33,433 nt of DNA from NCBI GenBank assembly GCA_019912965.1, contig JAIOHM010000171.1, positions 1 through 33,433 of the forward strand, given 5' to 3'. A model generated the notes under the pieces. The model saw only the letters and a list, made by a program, of their open reading frames with translations. It did not search any database and had not been told where the DNA came from. The first letter of the stretch is position 1; the number at the start of each line of letters is the position of its first letter. This document shows, one piece after another, positions 24,894 to 33,121 of the stretch. The translations under genes and the position numbers were made by a program. The stretch comes from Anaerolineae bacterium. Its GTDB lineage: Bacteria; Chloroflexota; Anaerolineae; Aggregatilineales; Phototrophicaceae.

Positions 24894-25466
24894 TTATGGC
24901 TTGAAGCCGAGTTGATCGATCAGTCCATCAAGCGCGTTCAGCAGTTGGTGCGGTTCGCCATCATTGAGCAGGGTATAGTCGGCAATGGCGATTGGACCTC
25001 CTTTTTCCAGCGCTTCAATTTCCTGATAATCACGGGTTTCAGCTTCCTGAGCAGTCAGTGGACGTTCGGTGCGCGAGGCAAGGCGTTGATAACGCAGCGC
25101 CCGCGCACTGATAATGGCAACAACGATCATATCCGCGCCAAGTTCGTGATGCAGTGTTTTGTATTCGCTGAAGCTATAGAGGCCGTCAATGGCGATAGCA
25201 TGATGGGTTTGCAGGGCAATTTTGAGATGTGGCAGGGCGCGGCGGGCGATGGAATCCATGCCTTCATTAGCCCGGAATTCTTCGCGGACGATGCGCTCAT
25301 TTTCCGGCGTGATTGCCCAACCGCGATGGACTACCTCACCCACCACAATTCCCCCAAAACGGAATTGAAAATAGCCGCGTGCTTCCAGGTGTTTGGCGCA
25401 CAGCGTTTTTCCTGCACCCGGCATTCCTACCAACGCGAGGGCGCGGGGCGAACTGGTCATCGTCAT
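24894..25466 (-). CDS. P-loop nucleotide/nucleoside kinase, UPF0200-like
   Basis: 190 aa. Walker A GMPGAGKT at 14-21, then RFGGIVVGEVVHRGWAITPE, REEFRANEGMDSIARRALPH, AIDGLYSFSEYKTLHHELGA, the lid-like LRYQRLASRTERPLTAQEAE, RDYQEIEALEKGGPIAIADY and TLLNDG. This order (GMPGxGK, DxV, ITPEN, IDG-SxxE, ERDxxE, I-DY--xNDG) is that of the UPF0200 group, best known from archaea and related to dephospho-CoA and adenylate kinases. Substrate unknown. Convergent with the CheR gene, 9 bases between stops. Confidence 0.8.
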   Translation of the reverse strand: MTMTSSPRALALVGMPGAGKTLCAKHLEARGYFQFRFGGIVVGEVVHRGWAITPENERIVREEFRANEGMDSIARRALPHLKIALQTHHAIAIDGLYSFSEYKTLHHELGADMIVVAIISARALRYQRLASRTERPLTAQEAETRDYQEIEALEKGGPIAIADYTLLNDGEPHQLLNALDGLIDQLGFKP

Positions 25467-25633
25467 ACGTCTGGCCTCTGTTTCTGAACCTCACCCCTCG
25501 GCACTATCACCGGGCACGATGCGTTCGTGTCTCTTCAGTGGTTGTGGATTCCTGATTTAGCGACTGTTTTGGGGCAAGTCTGCGTGTATTCAACGATTAT
25601 ACAATTGCCGAGAGGGATACGAAATATAGATTC

Positions 25634-26278
25634 CTAACGGATATAGATGGCAACCTGCCAGATCAACCCGGCGCTGCGCTGTAGATGCGGCCGGAAGCCA
25701 TTTGCCCGGAGTATGGAATCGACCTCACGGATAGGATGGATAAAAAAGCGAAATTTATCGCGGGTGAGCCAGAGGAAACCATTGCCTAAACGCCCCAATG
25801 GACGAGTCCACCATGAGTCGCGGGGGTAGACGAAAGCATAAAATTTGCGGGCACGCTGCGCCGAAAGGCTGACCAGCACAGGCATGTCCGGGTAGCAACA
25901 GATTACCCGGTCGAGAGTTACGATGTCGGCTGGTTCGATCTGTTCGGCAATCTGGACGAAATCGCCATGATAAAAGCGGACTCGTTCGGCGTTGCCCTGA
26001 CGCTCCGATTCCTTGCGGGCGGTGTTCATATAGGCGCGTGATGCATCGACATCAATGGCTTCACGAATTCCGGCTTTGAACAGTTCGTGTTGAATCACGC
26101 CGACACCTCCGCCAATATCCAGCAGTGTCAGGCCATTTACACCCAATGTGCGAAGAGATTCCAACAGGAGTTTGGTCTGACGGGATGGGCCGTGCCGGTG
26201 ATAGTGTGCCAGATCGCCTTCGGCGGTTTCCTGATTGAAGGTGTCTTCGATTGCCTGACACTGATTACAGCAGGACAT
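25634..26278 (-). CDS. Class I SAM-dependent methyltransferase, BchM-like
   Basis: 214 aa. A Cys-rich start (MSCCNQCQAIEDTFN) is followed by ETAEGDLAHYHRHGPSRQTK, motif I LLDIGGGVGVIQHEL (about 52-66), DVDASRAYM (acidic residue after the second strand), FYHGDFVQIAEQIEPADIVT and DRVICCYPDM. The head (F-x-x-x-A-x-x-DL-x-x-Y-x-x-x-G-P-x-x-x-T) and the D-x-V-x-L-D-R-V-I-C-C-Y-P segment resemble magnesium-protoporphyrin O-methyltransferase and its non-photosynthetic relatives. No tetrapyrrole gene is nearby, so the substrate is open. GGAGA lies eight bases before the ATG. Confidence 0.8.
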   Translation of the reverse strand: MSCCNQCQAIEDTFNQETAEGDLAHYHRHGPSRQTKLLLESLRTLGVNGLTLLDIGGGVGVIQHELFKAGIREAIDVDASRAYMNTARKESERQGNAERVRFYHGDFVQIAEQIEPADIVTLDRVICCYPDMPVLVSLSAQRARKFYAFVYPRDSWWTRPLGRLGNGFLWLTRDKFRFFIHPIREVDSILRANGFRPHLQRSAGLIWQVAIYIR

Positions 26279-26313
26279 AGGGCATTTCTCCGGTTAAGTC
26301 TTTAGCCGCCAGG

Positions 26314-26348
26314 CATCAGCTTTCAGCGATCAGCGGTCAGCTTTCAAA
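26314..26348. repeat. Heptad array (NNTCAGC x4-5)
   Basis: CATCAGC, TTTCAGC, GATCAGC, GGTCAGC, TTTCAAA: a perfect 7-base phase with TCAGC fixed in four units, just upstream of the methyltransferase start. Confidence 0.85.
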
Positions 26349-26436
26349 AATGACAAAAACGTTTAGCATTCGGGAACTAATAAACACGATTATACGTCCA
26401 GAGTTTAGAGACGTGTTCAACCCCATTTTGAACCGG

Positions 26437-26466
26437 TTGAGGGGAATGGTCAAACTTTCCCCTCAA
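26437..26466. repeat. Strong inverted repeat upstream of the DUF4349 gene
   Basis: TTGAGGGGAA and TTCCCCTCAA form a perfect 10-base-pair stem around 10 bases; a second, smaller repeat GTTCAA/TTGAAC lies at 26415-26433. Either a terminator-like structure without a T-run or a protein site. Confidence 0.6.
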
Positions 26467-26554
26467 TTCGGGGGTGTTCAGGATTTTGAAGACGTTCATA
26501 TGCTGATAGGACGCCCTTATTGCTTTTGATAGGGTGTAGTAATGGGAGGGTTTT

Positions 26555-27487
26555 ATGGTTCGCCAGTGGATTCGGCCTACAACACTTATCCTAATCGTCG
26601 GAGTCTTTGTACTCATCGTGATTTTTGTGACTGTGTTTTCCAATGGGATTTTGAGTCGCGCCCCAAGTGCCTATCTCACAAGTAATGTTTCGGGCAGCTT
26701 GGCATCTGCGCCACAGGAAGCACAGTTTTATGGGGCGGAGCGTGAGGAAGCTGTAGATGCTGCGCCGAACCAGCTGGCCGGCGAACAACAGCGGGTGATC
26801 CTGAAAACGGCTTCGCTGAACCTGATTGTGGAGTCAGCGGAAAGCGCTCTGGCAAGCATCACCAGTATGACCGACGAAATGGGCGGTTGGGTGGTCAGTT
26901 CAACAACCAGCATGGTGACGATGGCTGATGGAACGGAAGTGGCGCGCGGGTCGATCACGATTCGGATTCCGGCGGAACGGCTGGATGAAGCGCTGACGCG
27001 CATCAAATCCGGCGGGGGCGAAGTGGATTCGGAGAGTGTGACCGGGCAGGATGTGACCCAGCAATATGTGGATTTGACGAGCCGTTTGACCAATCTGGAA
27101 GCTGCCGAAGCACAGTTACGGACGATTATGGAAGGCGCGACACGAACGGAAGATGTGATGGCTGTGTTCCAGCAGTTGGTTCAAGTCCGCAGTGAACTTG
27201 AAGTGGTGCGTGGACAGATTCAGTATTATGCCGAGTCGGCAGCGTATTCTTCGGTCACCGTGAATTTGACCCCGAAGGCGATTGATACCCCCATTCAGAT
27301 TGCGGGCTGGAGTCCTGGACGGACGGTGGAACGGGCACTGGCTTCGCTGGTGAATCTGTTACGTGGTTTGGCGGATATTGTGATTACGGTGGTGATCGTG
27401 GGTATTCCGCTAGTGCTGATGATTGGAATACCGGGGTGGTTGGCCTGGCGGACTTTCAAGCGATTCAACCGCCAAGCGGCCAGGTAA
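26555..27487 (+). CDS. DUF4349-domain membrane protein
   Basis: 310 aa. An N-terminal signal anchor (TTLILIVGVFVLIVIFVTVF, about 8-28) and a C-terminal membrane helix (about 270-300, ADIVITVVIVGIPLVLMIGI) bracket an extracytoplasmic DUF4349 domain. It carries the marks VILKTASLNLIVES, ITSMTDEMGGWVVSS, GSITIRIPAERLDEAL, VTQQYVDLTSRLTNLEAAEA and a coiled coil around VFQQLVQVRSELEVVRGQIQ. Function of the family is unknown; it is often lipoprotein-like. GGGAGG precedes the ATG. The last six codons and stop (NRQAAR) lie inside a 26-base sequence repeated at 32963-32988. Confidence 0.9.
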   Translation: MVRQWIRPTTLILIVGVFVLIVIFVTVFSNGILSRAPSAYLTSNVSGSLASAPQEAQFYGAEREEAVDAAPNQLAGEQQRVILKTASLNLIVESAESALASITSMTDEMGGWVVSSTTSMVTMADGTEVARGSITIRIPAERLDEALTRIKSGGGEVDSESVTGQDVTQQYVDLTSRLTNLEAAEAQLRTIMEGATRTEDVMAVFQQLVQVRSELEVVRGQIQYYAESAAYSSVTVNLTPKAIDTPIQIAGWSPGRTVERALASLVNLLRGLADIVITVVIVGIPLVLMIGIPGWLAWRTFKRFNRQAAR

Positions 27488-27492
27488 AACAG
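27467..27492 (+). repeat. Short dispersed repeat covering the DUF4349 stop
   Basis: 26 bases, AACCGCCAAGCGGCCAGG then TAAAACAG, match 32963-32988 at 24 positions. Confidence 0.6.
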
Positions 27493-27518
27493 AGAAAAAG
27501 AGATTCACCGCAGAGAGA

Positions 27519-27547
27519 AGAGGGCAATCGAGAGGTTGTCCTCTTTT
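27519..27547. terminator. Bidirectional terminator between convergent genes
   Basis: AGAGGGCAA and TTGTCCTCT pair over nine positions (one G-U), with TTT on the plus side; it separates the DUF4349 gene from the kinase gene. Confidence 0.65.
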
Positions 27548-27556
27548 GATTCGCAC

Positions 27557-30500
27557 CTATAGCACTTCGCGCATGATCGTTTCAATCGACAAATTCGCGC
27601 CTTCGGTCAGGGCATCCTCGCGCTCACCCGGCAGCCAATGTCCCCAAAACCGCTGGATGAAAATATTGATGTCGTCATACAGCGTCTTTTGAAAACCGGG
27701 ATGGTGCATAATCGCGCCGAACCAGTGTAAACCCTTTACAAAGCGTCCCTGCAAACCCTCCAATGCGGCGTAACCCATCAGCGCCAGCAGTTCATACAAT
27801 ACCGCCTCCAACATCTGGGCTTTTTCCAGCCCTTCCCGCAGCAGCGGTGTCGCCTCTTTAGCATTACCTTGCACAATAAATACAAATGCCAGATTGCACA
27901 TCACATGAATCGACAGGCTGCGATTGCCCATCTCGCGGGCCAGCCTCAACCCCTGCTGATAATAATCCTGCGCGTGAGCATAATCTCTGGCATACCACGC
28001 CACTGCCCCCAGATTATTATAGGCAGTGCATTCGCGTTCACGGTTGCCAATCTGTTTGGAGAGATTCAATCCATCGGTAAAAAAGCGGGTCGCCGTCTCA
28101 AACTGCCACTGCGCCATCTGCACCGTACCCATGCGGTTCAGGGAATGCAGCAGTGTCATCTGGTCGTTGATCTCGCGGGCAATCTGAATACTTTCTTCCA
28201 GATAAATTGCCGCCTGCGTCTGCTCGTTCACCCGCCACAAAATATCGCCCAGCCCATACAGCGACCGTGCTAAAGTCGGACGGCTTTGGCTTTGCCGCGC
28301 CAGCATCAAACTTTCCGTCAGCAGTTCCCGCGCCTGTATGATTTGTCCTTGCAGGAGCATAATCGCCGCCAGTTGATGCAGCGCATTGGCTTGTTCGGCG
28401 GCATCACCCAGTTTGCGCGCCAGCTTCAGCGCCGCTTCCAGATGATAAGTGGCATCATCGTAGGCATCCATGTAGCGTGCGACTTCGCCAATCCGCGTAT
28501 AAATCAGCATGCGCCCGATTTCGTCGTCGCTTGGCGTCAGCGAAAGCGCCCGTTCAAAAAACTTCAACGACTGGCGGAAGGCACTGGTGCGGAACATCTG
28601 CTCCCCGGCTAACAGGGCATAATGTTGTTCGCGGGTAGCGTCTCCAGCTTGATTCCAATGTTCCACCAGTGCGGGCGCGCGGCTTTCGTCATTCGGATAA
28701 GCATCTTCAATCGCTTCCGCAATTCGGCGGTGCAGCATCAATCGTTCTTCCGGCTGAATCGTTCGCAGCGCCGTATCGCGCAGTTGGTCATGAGCAAAGC
28801 GCCAATGCCCATCCGCCCAATCGAAAACTGCCACATTCACGCAGGTCGTCAGCCATTCATCCAGATCAAATCCCGGATCAACCAGCCTGCCAATCACCCG
28901 CAAATCCAGCGACCGCCCGATCAACGCCGCCAGTTGCAGCAAACGCCAGCCCGCCTCCGGCACACGCGCCAACCGCCGCGCCAGCACCGTTTGAATGCCG
29001 CCCGTGAACACCTGCTGCGGCAGTGTCACCATACCGATGTTTTCCAACGTTCCAGCTTCTTCCGCCAGAACCCGCACGACTTCGACCAAAAACAGGACGT
29101 TGCCCTCGGTTTCGCGGTTGAGCAGATCGATCACATCCGCATCGCGCCCGCGTTCACCCAACATCGACTGGCTGAGTGCCGCGATTTCGCTCACGTCCAA
29201 CCGTGTCAGCCGGATCATTTGCATACTTGGCAGCATATCGGGCAGTTCCGGCATCTCATCATTACGATAATTGCCGACGATCAGCAGAGGCAAATCCTGC
29301 GCCTCGCTCAGCGCCTTCAACAGATGCAAACTCGCCCCCGCCCACTGCAAATCTTCCAAAAGCAGCAGCAGAGGTTGCGCCGCCCGCCGGATGAGTTCAA
29401 TAACCGTCGCTTCCAACCGCTGTTGATAAGCCGTGCCTTCCAACGCCGGAACATCCGCGATAGGTCGTTCCAACAGTTGACCGATCTCCGGCACAATCCC
29501 TTTCAAAACACCAGCTTCCATATCACTCATGGTCGTCAGCAAGGCCAGTCGCCGCAGCGGTTCATGCCACATCTGGTATGGCGCACTGCTGTCGATGACC
29601 GCCTGCCCGCGCAGCACGATCACACCATCCACCAACGCGCGAGGCCGCAGTTCATCCAGCAAACGGGATTTACCCACGCCGCTTTCCCCGGTCACCAACC
29701 ACGCCGATCCACGTTTTTCGCTCTGCGTCAAACCGTGAAGCGCCTCAGTCAGTTGCTTTAATTCGGCTTCCCGTCCGACGAACTGTGCCGCTTGCAAAAA
29801 ACTCTCGCGCACTGCCGTGCTTTCTTCCGGCACATCCTGTCCCAGCGCCGCATGTAAATCCGCAATCACGCTGTAGGCATCCGTATAACGGGCTTCGGGT
29901 TCTCTTGCCAACAACCGCCCGATAACCGACATCAACAAATCCGGTTGGGGGACTGGCATCTGCGAAAACAGACTCAAATCCGGCACATCAGAGAGAATCC
30001 GCGAAAGCACCTGCTGCACATCCCCGCCGCTAAATGGATGTTTGCCGAGCAGGAGTTCATAGGCCATCACGCCCACCGCATACAAATCAGATCGTTCCGT
30101 CGCTGGCTGACCGCCCAACACCTCAGGAGCCATATAAAACAGCGTCCCGGCCACACTTTCAGATTGTTCTTCACCGCGCGAAAGCGCCAACCCAAAATCG
30201 ACAACCCGCACCTGCCCTTCATTCACCAGGACATTATCCGGCTTCAGATCACGGTGAATCACCCTGCGACGATGCAGATAGGCCAGCGCGTGCAGCAGTT
30301 GAATAACCAAATCCATCTGGGTTTTGATCGGCTGGTCGCGCCCCACCATCAACAGTGAACGCGATTCGGGCAGCAGTGACATCGTAAAATACGGCTGATT
30401 GCCCCGCTCAGCGTCGAAGCCATAGTCCAATACGCTGATGATATTCGGATGTCGCAGCGAGGACAGGGTGCGGAATTCCTGCGCCAGTGCCAAACGAAAA

Positions 30501-30697
30501 CTGGTCGTTTCGTCCCCGTTCAAATGGGATTTATGCAAAACGCTGGAAAACTGCAATTTGTGGCTAGGCACATGAACCTGCTTCAGCGCCACAATATCGT
30601 TATTCAGGCGGTCAAGTGTGCGGTAAACCACGCCCATCCCGCCCTGACCAATAATGTCTAGCAGGCGGTAGCGGTTAGCGATGATCGTTTCAGACAT
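27557..30697 (-). CDS. Ser/Thr protein kinase fused to AAA ATPase and TPR domains
   Basis: 1046 aa. Kinase domain about 10-285: GQGGMG (18-22), catalytic Lys39 (IVALKQV), HRDLKPDN (148-155), DFG at 167-169 and MAPE with all catalytic residues present. A short linker then AFVGRE-type start (QFVGREAELKQL, about 306) of an AAA_16 ATPase: Walker A TGESGVGKS (336-344) and Walker B-like LLLLLEDLQWA (443-453). From about 690 to 1000 there are TPR-like helices (EQHYALLAGEQMFRTSAFRQ, ECTAYNNLGAVAWYARDYAH). No membrane helix, so it is cytoplasmic. This layout resembles multidomain signalling kinases of Chloroflexota and Myxobacteria that sense a partner through the TPRs. Confidence 0.96.
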   Translation of the reverse strand: MSETIIANRYRLLDIIGQGGMGVVYRTLDRLNNDIVALKQVHVPSHKLQFSSVLHKSHLNGDETTSFRLALAQEFRTLSSLRHPNIISVLDYGFDAERGNQPYFTMSLLPESRSLLMVGRDQPIKTQMDLVIQLLHALAYLHRRRVIHRDLKPDNVLVNEGQVRVVDFGLALSRGEEQSESVAGTLFYMAPEVLGGQPATERSDLYAVGVMAYELLLGKHPFSGGDVQQVLSRILSDVPDLSLFSQMPVPQPDLLMSVIGRLLAREPEARYTDAYSVIADLHAALGQDVPEESTAVRESFLQAAQFVGREAELKQLTEALHGLTQSEKRGSAWLVTGESGVGKSRLLDELRPRALVDGVIVLRGQAVIDSSAPYQMWHEPLRRLALLTTMSDMEAGVLKGIVPEIGQLLERPIADVPALEGTAYQQRLEATVIELIRRAAQPLLLLLEDLQWAGASLHLLKALSEAQDLPLLIVGNYRNDEMPELPDMLPSMQMIRLTRLDVSEIAALSQSMLGERGRDADVIDLLNRETEGNVLFLVEVVRVLAEEAGTLENIGMVTLPQQVFTGGIQTVLARRLARVPEAGWRLLQLAALIGRSLDLRVIGRLVDPGFDLDEWLTTCVNVAVFDWADGHWRFAHDQLRDTALRTIQPEERLMLHRRIAEAIEDAYPNDESRAPALVEHWNQAGDATREQHYALLAGEQMFRTSAFRQSLKFFERALSLTPSDDEIGRMLIYTRIGEVARYMDAYDDATYHLEAALKLARKLGDAAEQANALHQLAAIMLLQGQIIQARELLTESLMLARQSQSRPTLARSLYGLGDILWRVNEQTQAAIYLEESIQIAREINDQMTLLHSLNRMGTVQMAQWQFETATRFFTDGLNLSKQIGNRERECTAYNNLGAVAWYARDYAHAQDYYQQGLRLAREMGNRSLSIHVMCNLAFVFIVQGNAKEATPLLREGLEKAQMLEAVLYELLALMGYAALEGLQGRFVKGLHWFGAIMHHPGFQKTLYDDINIFIQRFWGHWLPGEREDALTEGANLSIETIMREVL

Positions 30698-30762
30698 GAA
30701 AAACTCAACTTCAAGCTCGGTGGTGCGTCAAAACAGCCGCTATATTACAACATTTTCACCTT

Positions 30763-32685
30763 TCATCCTCCTTGAGGTGGATCGCCATAACATTCACCGT
30801 CGAGCGTATCGCCAAAACACGCCCAATTGATCGTCGCTGTCAGTTCAATAACCTGCCGATCCGGGAAGCGCGCCATAATCGTCTCCCGCGCACCCGAAGC
30901 GCCGCTGTCCAATGCCACCACAATATCGCTGTCCAAAAACGGACTGGTGACGACCATCAAACTGCCATACGCACGCCAGCGCACATCCGTCCCGCTGACG
31001 ATCACCAACACCGGACGATCCCCCTCGCGCCGTGCATTCACCGCATCGATCAATTCGGTGCTGACCCAATTGAATCGATACAGCGGCGTGATGCGCGGTT
31101 GGCTGTAGGCGACCAAACTGTAGAACATCAGCGACGCCACCAGAATATAAACTGCCAGCCGATCTATCCGCCGCACCAGCCAACTGAGAGCAGCCGCGCT
31201 CAATATTGCCAGCGGAACCAACGCCTCGAAATAATACCGGGTGCTGTACCGCTGCGACCCAATCCAATATGCGATATGCAACCCGATCAAACACAGCGGA
31301 ATCGTCAAGAGCAGCCATGTCCACGTCTGCTGCTCATCCGCCTTGCCGATCAGCAAAAAGACGAACGGAATCAGCATCCACACCGCCCCGCCGCCCATCC
31401 ACAGCAGCGCAAATTTCGGGTCGCGCAGCGTATCAACGGGCAGCGTCGTCGTCTGCATAAAAATGACCGTCCCTGCCGCCAACCAGATCGCCCACCACCC
31501 CCAGCGCCGCTTGAACCCGATCAGCAAACCGAACGGAATCAGAATCCAGCTCAGGCCGATGTTCTCCCAATAGTTGGCTTGCGTCAGAACGTGATCGACT
31601 TCTTCCGCGCCAAAACTGCCCGTCTGCCAGCCGAACAAATCCGCCGCCATCATCGATAAATCCCATCGGGTCTGCCGGATGCCTTTTTCAAGCGTATGGA
31701 CGTTGCGCCCGTACCCTTCGCCAAACCCGACCTGATCGTAGCTCCACACCAGCGTGTACAGATTTTTACGCGCGTCCCCAGTCGCCATGTAGCTGTAGGC
31801 CGGAATCGCCGTTGCCAAAACCGCCGTCACTCCCGCCAACACCAGCAAACCACCCAGCACCCGCCGCAGCGAATCCCATCGCTGGGTTCTGCCCGCTTCG
31901 CGTATCGGATTTCCTCGCGTAGGGGTGTCCGAGCCGGACGCCCCTACAACTGCTTCTTCCCCCCTCTCCACTTGGGAGAGGATTTGGGGGTGAGGGCTAA
32001 CTACGGGTTTCATCCACACCCGCACCAACCGTACCCCACTGTACGCCACCAGCGGTGCAGCAATCGCCAACCCCGCCAGTGGACGATTAATCACCGTCAA
32101 ACCCAGCGCCGCACCTGCAATAACCGCCCACAGCAGCATCCGTTTACCCCGCATCAGCCGCCAATAGGCATACAAAAATAACGTTGTCGTGAACAGCGCC
32201 GCCGTATGCCCCATCAGTGTCCCGTTGAGCATCAGCGCCATAGGCGAAAACGCTGTCAACGCCGCCGCAAATACCCCCGTATCCGCATCAAAAATCTCGC
32301 GCCCCAGACGGTACGTCAAACCCACCGTCAGCGCTGCCAGAAACGCATTGATGACCCACATCTGTCCCATCAACACACCAACCGCCAGCATCCCCGGCCA
32401 TCCCGGCGGATACTTGCCGAAGCGTTTGCCGTTCAGATCAACCACGAACGGCTGCCAGTATGGGCGGGCGGGCTGAGGCGAATCGATCACCGCCTGACCG
32501 CGCGCCAGCGTCCGCGCCTGAAACAGATACGCCACCTCGTCTTCCAGATGCGGCAGGCGTTCAAACACCCGCTGGCTGACCAGCGCCGCCATCGCAAAGC
32601 TGAACAACATCAGCCCCAGCGCGAGGAGATGATGATACCGGAATCGATATGGAGAACGTGGATTTTCAAGGATTGTTTGGCTCAT
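30763..32685 (-). CDS. GT39-like membrane glycosyltransferase
   Basis: 640 aa from the ATG at 32685; the frame could also begin at TTG 32727. About 11 membrane segments (LLALGLMLFSFAMAALVSQR first). The first outer loop has HLEDEVAYLFQARTLARG, whose D-E pair matches the acidic catalytic site of GT-C/PMT-ArnT enzymes, then GKRFGKYPPGWPGMLA. It would transfer sugar from a polyprenyl-phosphate donor outside the membrane. Residues about 228-270 are translated dispersed repeats (SPHPQILSQVERGEE, then SGSDTPTRGNPIREAGRTQR), inserted in a loop between helices without breaking the frame. The C-terminal third is a soluble domain (ISGTDVRWRAYGSLMVVTSP). Confidence 0.88.
   Translation of the reverse strand: MSQTILENPRSPYRFRYHHLLALGLMLFSFAMAALVSQRVFERLPHLEDEVAYLFQARTLARGQAVIDSPQPARPYWQPFVVDLNGKRFGKYPPGWPGMLAVGVLMGQMWVINAFLAALTVGLTYRLGREIFDADTGVFAAALTAFSPMALMLNGTLMGHTAALFTTTLFLYAYWRLMRGKRMLLWAVIAGAALGLTVINRPLAGLAIAAPLVAYSGVRLVRVWMKPVVSPHPQILSQVERGEEAVVGASGSDTPTRGNPIREAGRTQRWDSLRRVLGGLLVLAGVTAVLATAIPAYSYMATGDARKNLYTLVWSYDQVGFGEGYGRNVHTLEKGIRQTRWDLSMMAADLFGWQTGSFGAEEVDHVLTQANYWENIGLSWILIPFGLLIGFKRRWGWWAIWLAAGTVIFMQTTTLPVDTLRDPKFALLWMGGGAVWMLIPFVFLLIGKADEQQTWTWLLLTIPLCLIGLHIAYWIGSQRYSTRYYFEALVPLAILSAAALSWLVRRIDRLAVYILVASLMFYSLVAYSQPRITPLYRFNWVSTELIDAVNARREGDRPVLVIVSGTDVRWRAYGSLMVVTSPFLDSDIVVALDSGASGARETIMARFPDRQVIELTATINWACFGDTLDGECYGDPPQGG
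31919..31998 (-). repeat. Two dispersed palindromic repeats in frame in the glycosyltransferase gene
   Basis: The first (31919-31947) is GTAGGGGTGTCCG-AGC-CGGACGCCCCTAC, a 13-position stem with one G-U pair. The second (31958-31998) is the CCTCTCC...GGAGAGG family with GGGGGTGAGGG downstream. They lie back to back and are translated without a frameshift. Confidence 0.8.
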
Positions 32686-32692
32686 ACCGGGG

Positions 32693-32698
32693 ATTATA
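32693..32698 (-). promoter_or_regulatory. Possible -10 box directly before the ATG of the glycosyltransferase gene
   Basis: TATAAT ends seven bases before the ATG at 32685. If used, transcription would begin at or next to the start codon (leaderless). No good -35 box is at 17 bases. Confidence 0.35.
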
Positions 32699-32803
32699 TT
32701 GTGGGATGCGCAGAGCGAACAGATCAAGATTGAAATAAGGCATCAATAACGCGTCAAGACCACAGCGAAGTGCGGGAATGGGTGTGGGCATTTGGGAATC
32801 AAA

Positions 32804-32929
32804 ATGAGTGTGGTTATGACGCCACCAATCAACCGGATTTTGCAGGGCGATTGTATTGAATTATTGAACGAACTGCCGGAAAAAAGTATGGATTTAATCT
32901 TCGCTGACCCGCCGTACAATTTGCAATAA
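32804..32929 (+). pseudogene. CcrM-type adenine DNA methylase, N-terminal remnant
   Basis: 42 codons encode INRILQGDCIELLNELPEKS followed by MDLIFADPPYNLQ, the N-terminus and DPPY motif IV of beta-class adenine methylases such as CcrM. TAA at 32927 falls where the family has Leu: the next codons read N-Q-E-L in frame, then TGA where Trp is expected (family LQLxQELWRPN). So two nonsense changes, probably single substitutions (TTA to TAA, TGG to TGA), are visible before the homology ends. Confidence 0.75.
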
Positions 32930-32962
32930 AACCAAGAGTTGTGATGGACGATAAAACGGTTG

Positions 32963-32988
32963 AACCACCAAGCGGCCAAGTAAAACAG
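32963..32988 (+). repeat. Short dispersed repeat, second copy
   Basis: AACCACCAAGCGGCCAAG followed by TAAAACAG; 24 of 26 positions match 27467-27492, and the reading frame (N-H-Q-A-A-K-stop) corresponds too. Confidence 0.6.
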
Positions 32989-33000
32989 CGTTTTGAAATC

Positions 33001-33037
33001 TCACCCCTGCCCCTCTCCAACTGGAGAAGGGTTTTTG
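33001..33037 (+). repeat. CCTCTCC/GGAGAGG hairpin repeat with T-run
   Basis: CCCCTCTCC-AACT-GGAGAAGGG followed by TTTTTG; the same family as the hairpin after pheT, preceded by TCACCCCTG as in the copy at 31958-31998. Confidence 0.7.
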
Positions 33038-33121
33038 TTTATAGTAACGAGTGAAAGGCAACGGATTGTAGGGGCGCTCGTTTCTGGATCCGAGTAGGAA
33101 TATATGAAACAATAGGATTCA

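Noticed and set aside
25596..25601. TATAAT upstream of the UPF0200-like kinase as a promoter
   Set aside because: No acceptable -35 box at 16-18 bases; left out as too weak.
28622..29761. A 379-aa plus-strand open frame opposite the kinase gene
   Set aside because: His/Arg/Gln-rich composition with no motifs; it is the antisense shadow of the kinase-AAA gene, whose codon structure keeps it open.
30772..31659. A 295-aa plus-strand open frame opposite the glycosyltransferase
   Set aside because: Composition (Arg, Pro, Gln, His) and lack of any family feature mark it as antisense of a real gene.
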